From: Chitinophaga jiangningensis
GTDB taxonomy: Bacteria; Bacteroidota; Bacteroidia; Chitinophagales; Chitinophagaceae
Assembly (NCBI RefSeq): GCF_900142605.1
Contig: NZ_FRBL01000002.1
Location: 62,001-126,000 of the forward strand
Direction of reading: 5' to 3'
DNA length: 64,000 bases
The position numbers were made by a program, and so were the translations under genes. This document shows positions 60,471 to 64,000 of this stretch, in pieces. Each line of letters starts with the position of its first letter. The first letter of the stretch is position 1. Under the pieces are notes generated by a model. It was not told the DNA's origin. It worked only from the letters and a program-made list of their open reading frames with translations, and made no database searches.

Positions 60471-60632
60471 TCTTTCTCTCGCAAAGCAGCGTAAGATGCA
60501 TAAGCAATAAAAGCCTGCATTATTCTGATAAGTTTTTATCAGCGGAGAGACCTTCGGTCTCTCCGCTGGGTAGGTATTTTCCGCCGTTGGCGGAAAATAC
60601 CTACTTCCATACCCTGCTTTGCGAGAAAAAAA
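60471..60632. repeat. MITE-like element copy with TTTCTCTCGCAAAGCAG ends and twin hairpins
   Basis: Ends TCTTTCTCTCGCAAAGCAG (60471-60489) and CTGCTTTGCGAGAAAAAA (60614-60631) are inverted. Inside is AGCGGAGAGACC-TTC-GGTCTCTCCGCT (12-bp stem, 60541-60567) and GTAGGTATTTTCCGCC-GTT-GGCGGAAAATACCTAC (16-bp stem, 60570-60604). The left arm resembles the element at 55280-55571. Together they suggest a small repeat family without its own gene. Confidence 0.7.
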
Positions 60633-60803
60633 GAACTACAACAATCAAATAATCTGAGGAAATTCCTCTGCTGTGGAAGGTTCCGCTCTCCCCGCACCCG
60701 TTGCGGGGAAAGCGCCTCCGTTTGTACTTACCATTAACCAAAATCTGCCTTCAATGCCCGTTTTGAAAACAGATCGCTTATGATTCCTTTGATTTATTTA
60801 AAA

Positions 60804-60880
60804 GTTTCGATGTTTAAACATTTAAAAAAAGAGATTTACATCTCCCATATCTAAACATTTAAAAAAATCGATGTTTCAAC
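60804..60880. promoter_or_regulatory. TAAACATTTAAA / TTTCGAT motif cluster
   Basis: AAGTTTCGATGTTTAAACATTTAAAAAAA (60801-60829) and TCTAAACATTTAAAAAAATCGATGTTTC (60849-60877). Both contain TAAACATTTAAA and an ATCGAT/TTCGAT core, like the sequence upstream of the first SDR (59373-59400) and the ArsR start (61218-61233). It looks like a shared regulatory cluster, perhaps of ArsR. Confidence 0.45.
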
Positions 60881-60919
60881 GGATAAAAAAAGCTGGTAGC
60901 TTTCTCTACGAGAAGCTGA

Positions 60920-61189
60920 TCAGCTCAATTTAAGAAAGAACATCGACAGCTGTTTCATCATCTCTTTATTGATGGTGAGTTCCAGCACGCGACCGGTCTT
61001 TGTTGAATTAAGAACTCCACTGTCCACCAGGATCTTTACGTGGTGAGACACAGTAGGCTGAGATAAACAAGTCAGACCGCACATATCGCCACAAGCCATA
61101 CTTCCTTTTTTCGCGATCTCCATCAGAATGGATAACCGGTGTTTGTCCGCTATGGCATTGGCTGCTTTTTCAATTAATCCCAAATCCAT
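60920..61189 (-). CDS. ArsR-family regulator with a CxxxCxxxC motif
   Basis: An 89-residue winged-helix regulator. Cys33, Cys37 and Cys41 in MACGDMCGLTCLSQPTVSHH fall in or near helix alpha-3, the region where classical ArsR carries ELCVCDLC, so metal or thiol sensing is plausible. The recognition helix is SQPTVSHHVKIL and the wing TKTGRVLELTI. An inverted repeat upstream (61218-61233) is a likely operator. It lies downstream of the two SDR genes' region. Confidence 0.85.
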   Translation of the reverse strand: MDLGLIEKAANAIADKHRLSILMEIAKKGSMACGDMCGLTCLSQPTVSHHVKILVDSGVLNSTKTGRVLELTINKEMMKQLSMFFLKLS

Positions 61190-61217
61190 GATGCAAATGT
61201 AGTACTAATTTTGAAAT

Positions 61218-61233
61218 ATCGAAATTTTTCGAT
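61218..61233. promoter_or_regulatory. ArsR operator candidate
   Basis: ATCGAAA-TT-TTTCGAT is a perfect 7-bp inverted repeat 29 bp upstream of the arsR ATG. Half sites (TTTCGAT) recur upstream of the first SDR and in the 60.8-kb cluster. This is the form of ArsR/SmtB operators. Confidence 0.65.
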
Positions 61234-61325
61234 GAATTTTTTTTGAAAGGAATTTTTGACTTCCGGAAAATGCAAATTTACATATTATAATGAGTACCGC
61301 CAGGACCTAAAAACGTTTCCGCTGT

Positions 61326-61449
61326 CACCCTTTTATAACCCAGGGCGCAAGCCCTGGGTTATAAAAGGGTGGGGGCCGCCACTGGCGGCCCCCACACCCT
61401 CTCATTAAGCGAACAACGGGGATAAGGGCGCCGAAGGCCCCCTTATCCC
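61326..61449. terminator. Three hairpins between the kinase gene and arsR
   Basis: CACCCTTTTATAACCCAGGGC / GCCCTGGGTTATAAAAGGGTG (21-bp stem, 61326-61371), GTGGGGGCCGCC / GGCGGCCCCCAC (12-bp stem, 61369-61395), and GGGATAAGGG / CCCTTATCCC (10 bp, about 61419-61449). They end transcription of the leftward kinase operon or isolate it from arsR. None has a clear T-run. Confidence 0.6.
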
Positions 61450-61454
61450 GTCTG

Positions 61455-62822
61455 TTAATTAAAAGCAAATTCCACTGTAAACGTAGTCCCCTGCCCTTCC
61501 CTCGACACCACACTGATCTTCCCCTTGTGCAGCCTGATGATCCTCGAAGCCAGCGGCAGCCCAATACCCGTACCATCGGCATACTGCCCGTTAGCCCCCC
61601 GGTAAAAAGGCGTGAAGATATTAGGCAGGTCCTTTTTCACAATACCCACCCCATGATCACTGAAACGCAATATCGTATGCCCTTTGAACCAGGTTACCAC
61701 CACCTGCATCTCATGGTTGTCGGAAAACTTACACCCGTTTTCCATCAGGTTCACAAAAGCCACCTTTAACAGGTATTCATTTCCTTCAATAGATAAATAA
61801 TCCGGCGCGTCCTCGCCTTCTTCAAAATTTACATTGATCCGGTAAAAAGGGAAAGCTTTCAGCACCTCTTCCCTGCCCTCCATCAGCACCTCATCCAGGC
61901 GGAGCGGTTTAAACCTGATCTCTGCGGGATCATAACTGGCCTTGGCCAGGTCCAGCAGACTGTTAGAGAGTCGCACCAGCTGCCGTGCATCAGCAATGGC
62001 ATGTTGCATACTTTGCAAATACTCATCAGCCGGCCTTTCCCGGGAAGCGGAAATTTCCAGCTCCGCCATCATAGCGGTTAGCGGGGTACGCAGCTCATGG
62101 GAGATGTTAGACACAAACTGCTTCTGGGCATCAAACGACTGCTCCAGCCGGTCGAGCATAGCGTTGAAGGTAACGGCCAGTTCCGCCATTTCATCCTTTC
62201 CATTGCCTTCCGGCACGCGCTTATCCAGGTTGGTAGCAGTGATCTCCTCTACCCGGTCCACCATTTGGGAAACCGGCCTGAGTGCCAGCCGGGCAAAGAA
62301 GTACGCGGCAATAATAATACAGATCAGGGCCCCCAGCCAGGAGAATCCCAGTATCCAGGCCAGGTACCGGAGTCGCGCATAGCCATACTCATCTTCCGCC
62401 ACCGCCGTGATCAGGTAGTTTTTCCCCTGATGCCGGTACGAAAAGCCCACCACCTGCAGATGCCCCTGGTTGAAAAAGATTTCCTCGTTCTCCAGGATAT
62501 TTTCCAGCATGGCAGGCGTTTCCTTCACCTTGTCAATATCGGCCGCATCATGGTACAGCAGTTGAAATGTAGTATCGTAAATGGCAATTTCTTCCTGGGC
62601 CAGATTTCCGCTGCTGTTGCGGTAAATCAGCTGCAGCACCTGCGGATCTATGTGCGCATCCAGGAGCAGGTTAGCCTTTGTGATGGCTTGCCGGTGGAGG
62701 TTTTTATAGTAGTCTTCCTCACGGTCACGGGCATATGAAATATAAATCACAATCACCAGCAAAAGTAAAATAGCCGCAGTGATCCCGGAAATCAATAGCG
62801 TCAGCCGCGTTCGGATTTTCAT
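61455..62822 (-). CDS. HAMP-containing sensor histidine kinase
   Basis: A 455-residue sensor kinase. Membrane segments lie at about residues 10-30 and 152-175, enclosing a periplasmic sensor domain. HAMP is at about 175-230, HisKA with the phospho-acceptor His in FVSNISHELRTPL near 243, and HATPase_c (NLMENGCKFS near 338, GTGIGLPLASRII near 417). It senses an unknown stress and phosphorylates the response regulator that overlaps with it (only 1 bp separates the genes). Confidence 0.92.
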   Translation of the reverse strand: MKIRTRLTLLISGITAAILLLLVIVIYISYARDREEDYYKNLHRQAITKANLLLDAHIDPQVLQLIYRNSSGNLAQEEIAIYDTTFQLLYHDAADIDKVKETPAMLENILENEEIFFNQGHLQVVGFSYRHQGKNYLITAVAEDEYGYARLRYLAWILGFSWLGALICIIIAAYFFARLALRPVSQMVDRVEEITATNLDKRVPEGNGKDEMAELAVTFNAMLDRLEQSFDAQKQFVSNISHELRTPLTAMMAELEISASRERPADEYLQSMQHAIADARQLVRLSNSLLDLAKASYDPAEIRFKPLRLDEVLMEGREEVLKAFPFYRINVNFEEGEDAPDYLSIEGNEYLLKVAFVNLMENGCKFSDNHEMQVVVTWFKGHTILRFSDHGVGIVKKDLPNIFTPFYRGANGQYADGTGIGLPLASRIIRLHKGKISVVSREGQGTTFTVEFAFN

Positions 62823-62823
62823 T

Positions 62824-63507
62824 TTATCCAGCTTTTAAAATGAAGCCCATACCTGTTCTGGTATGGATCAGTTTTACTGCAAAATCTTTATCAATCTTTT
62901 TTCTAAGGTAATTTATGTAGACGTCAATGAAGTTAGTCCCCGTGTCATAGTGTGTGTCCCATACGTTCTCGGCCAGCTCCGTGCGCGAAACCACCACTTC
63001 CGGGCGTTGCAGGAAGTATTCCAGCAGCCGGAATTCTTTCGGAGTCAGACTGATTTCCACGCCATCCCTGTTCACCGTCTTAGCGCGGAGGTCCATTTGC
63101 AGGCCTGCATATTGCAGCACCCTGGAGGGCTGCTGCCGGCGGCCACCGTAGCGCTTCAGCAGGGCTTTGATCCTCACCTGCAGCTCCCGCAGGTCAAAAG
63201 GCTTCACCAGGTAATCGTCTGCACCGGCTTCAAAGCCTTCTACCTTATGATCCGTAGTATCGAGGGCGGTGAGCATCAACACGGGTATATCCGGCAAAGC
63301 CTCGCGGATACTGCGACTGAGCGACAACCCATCCACCCCTGGCAGGATGATATCGGTGATCACCAGCTCAAACTCGCCGGTGAGGGCCAGTTTGAGCCCT
63401 GCATTGCCATCGCGGGCCAGCGTAACTTCGTAACCACTCTCCTCTAAACCGCGCCTGATAAGCGTTCCAACACGTTCTTCATCTTCTATGACTAAGATCC
63501 TGATCAT
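62824..63507 (-). CDS. OmpR-family response regulator
   Basis: A 227-residue regulator from ATG 63507. The receiver has acidic residues IEDEE (7-11), phospho-acceptor Asp52 in VITDIILPG and Lys near 103. The C-terminal winged helix (about 130-225) has LTPKEFRLLEYFLQRPEVVV and DTGTNFIDVYINYLRKKI. The two-component pair CusRS/ArlRS type is the closest general match; the regulon is unknown. It is divergent from proB, whose start lies 80 bp away. Confidence 0.93.
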   Translation of the reverse strand: MIRILVIEDEERVGTLIRRGLEESGYEVTLARDGNAGLKLALTGEFELVITDIILPGVDGLSLSRSIREALPDIPVLMLTALDTTDHKVEGFEAGADDYLVKPFDLRELQVRIKALLKRYGGRRQQPSRVLQYAGLQMDLRAKTVNRDGVEISLTPKEFRLLEYFLQRPEVVVSRTELAENVWDTHYDTGTNFIDVYINYLRKKIDKDFAVKLIHTRTGMGFILKAG

Positions 63508-63587
63508 ATCCAAATGTCTGTAATTATGCGCTAACGTTATTAAAGTTCGTAGTATTTCAATATTTTGTCGGCAAATTCTTAAAAATT

Positions 63588-64000
63588 GTGAGCAAACCAA
63601 TACTTGTCATAAAATTTGGAACCGCGTCCATCACCCGGGAAAACGGTGACCTGGACGAAACGGTGATCGCCGGCATTGCCCGTCAGGTAGCGGAGTTGCA
63701 CGCATCCTATCATATCGTGCTGGTATCATCCGGCGCAGTGGCCGCAGGCAGGCAACATCTGAAAAATTATTCCGGCAGCATCAGCGAGCGCAAAGCCGCC
63801 GCCGCTATCGGCAACCCCCTGTTGCTGAGCAAATACAGTAAATACTTTGCCCCGTACGATATCGCTGTTGCCCAGAGCCTCTGCGAACGCCACCACTTTT
63901 CCAACAGGGAACAGTTCCTCCAGCTCAAACGAACATACGAAGAACTGTGGGAAAACAATATCATCCCCATCGCCAACGAAAACGATGTTGTCAGCAACAC
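63588..64000 (+). CDS. proB: Glutamate 5-kinase, N-terminal part
   Basis: Starts with GTG at 63588 and runs off the right edge (137 codons visible). SKPILVIKFGTASITRENG is the amino-acid-kinase phosphate loop, VLVSSGAVAAGRQ the glutamate-binding loop and AIGNPLLLSKY, AVAQSLCERHHF follow as in ProB. The NIIPIANENDVV segment at the edge is the conserved N(E)ND motif. It phosphorylates glutamate in proline synthesis. The GTG start explains why the frame is easily missed. Confidence 0.9.
   Translation, partial: MSKPILVIKFGTASITRENGDLDETVIAGIARQVAELHASYHIVLVSSGAVAAGRQHLKNYSGSISERKAAAAIGNPLLLSKYSKYFAPYDIAVAQSLCERHHFSNREQFLQLKRTYEELWENNIIPIANENDVVSN

Overview
The window reads as a Bacteroidota chromosome, most likely Chitinophagaceae and Chitinophaga-like. 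Supporting signs are SusC/SusD genes, Bacteroides-type tra and mob genes, a tRNA promoter of the TTTG-N19-TAnnTTTG type, and A-rich start regions without Shine-Dalgarno sequences. The assignment is an inference from gene families and signals; no database was searched.

Bases 1 to about 40,710 are one end of an integrative and conjugative element (ICE). Its other end lies beyond base 1. The leftward tra operon (1-7922) encodes TraE, TraF, the VirB4-like ATPase TraG, three tandem TraI-like proteins, TraJ, TraK and the start of a TraL-like gene. A regulatory region (7980-8237) and an RteC-type regulator follow. Next come an accessory block (9.4-15.3 kb) with a nucleotidyltransferase-HEPN protein, a SWIM zinc-finger protein and four XRE regulators, then a cargo module (15.5-23.6 kb) of TlpA thioredoxin, SusC, SusD, a lipoprotein, a DUF6520-like exported protein, a MauE/DoxX-like protein and an AraC regulator. 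A row of small genes separated by GC-rich hairpins (24.2-28 kb) includes two J-domain proteins, a mini SWIM protein and a DUF3560-like protein. The mobilisation and replication part (30.5-38.4 kb) has a Toprim primase, a probable oriT, MobA, the MobB relaxase, a PAPS-reductase-like PP-loop protein, the coupling protein MobC, a frameshifted RepA-like ATPase and iteron-like repeats. The end carries a 49-residue ORF, a resolvase-domain protein lacking its catalytic serine, and an intact large serine recombinase whose reading frame runs antisense into a tRNA-Lys gene, the apparent integration site.

Bases 40.8-64 kb look like ordinary chromosome: penicillin acylase, BioF-like enzyme, MiaE, patatin/BamA-like protein, MHS-type transporter, GSCFA protein, HMG-CoA lyase, RlmB, NUDIX, GNAT, EamA transporter, PLP decarboxylase, Ogt, AlkA-like glycosylase, MocR regulator, two paralogous SDRs, a cysteine-rich ArsR regulator, a two-component system and the start of proB. 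Perfect twin hairpins occur between genes here. Two of these loci are bounded by inverted TTTCTCGCAAAG-type ends and resemble a small MITE-like repeat family.

The least explained signals are a GTAAAAGTCAAC motif repeated at about 21-bp spacing next to both the XRE genes and the replication region; the TlpA-SusCD-DUF6520-MauE cargo; the PP-loop enzyme inside the mob operon; and the recombinase end overlapping the tRNA.
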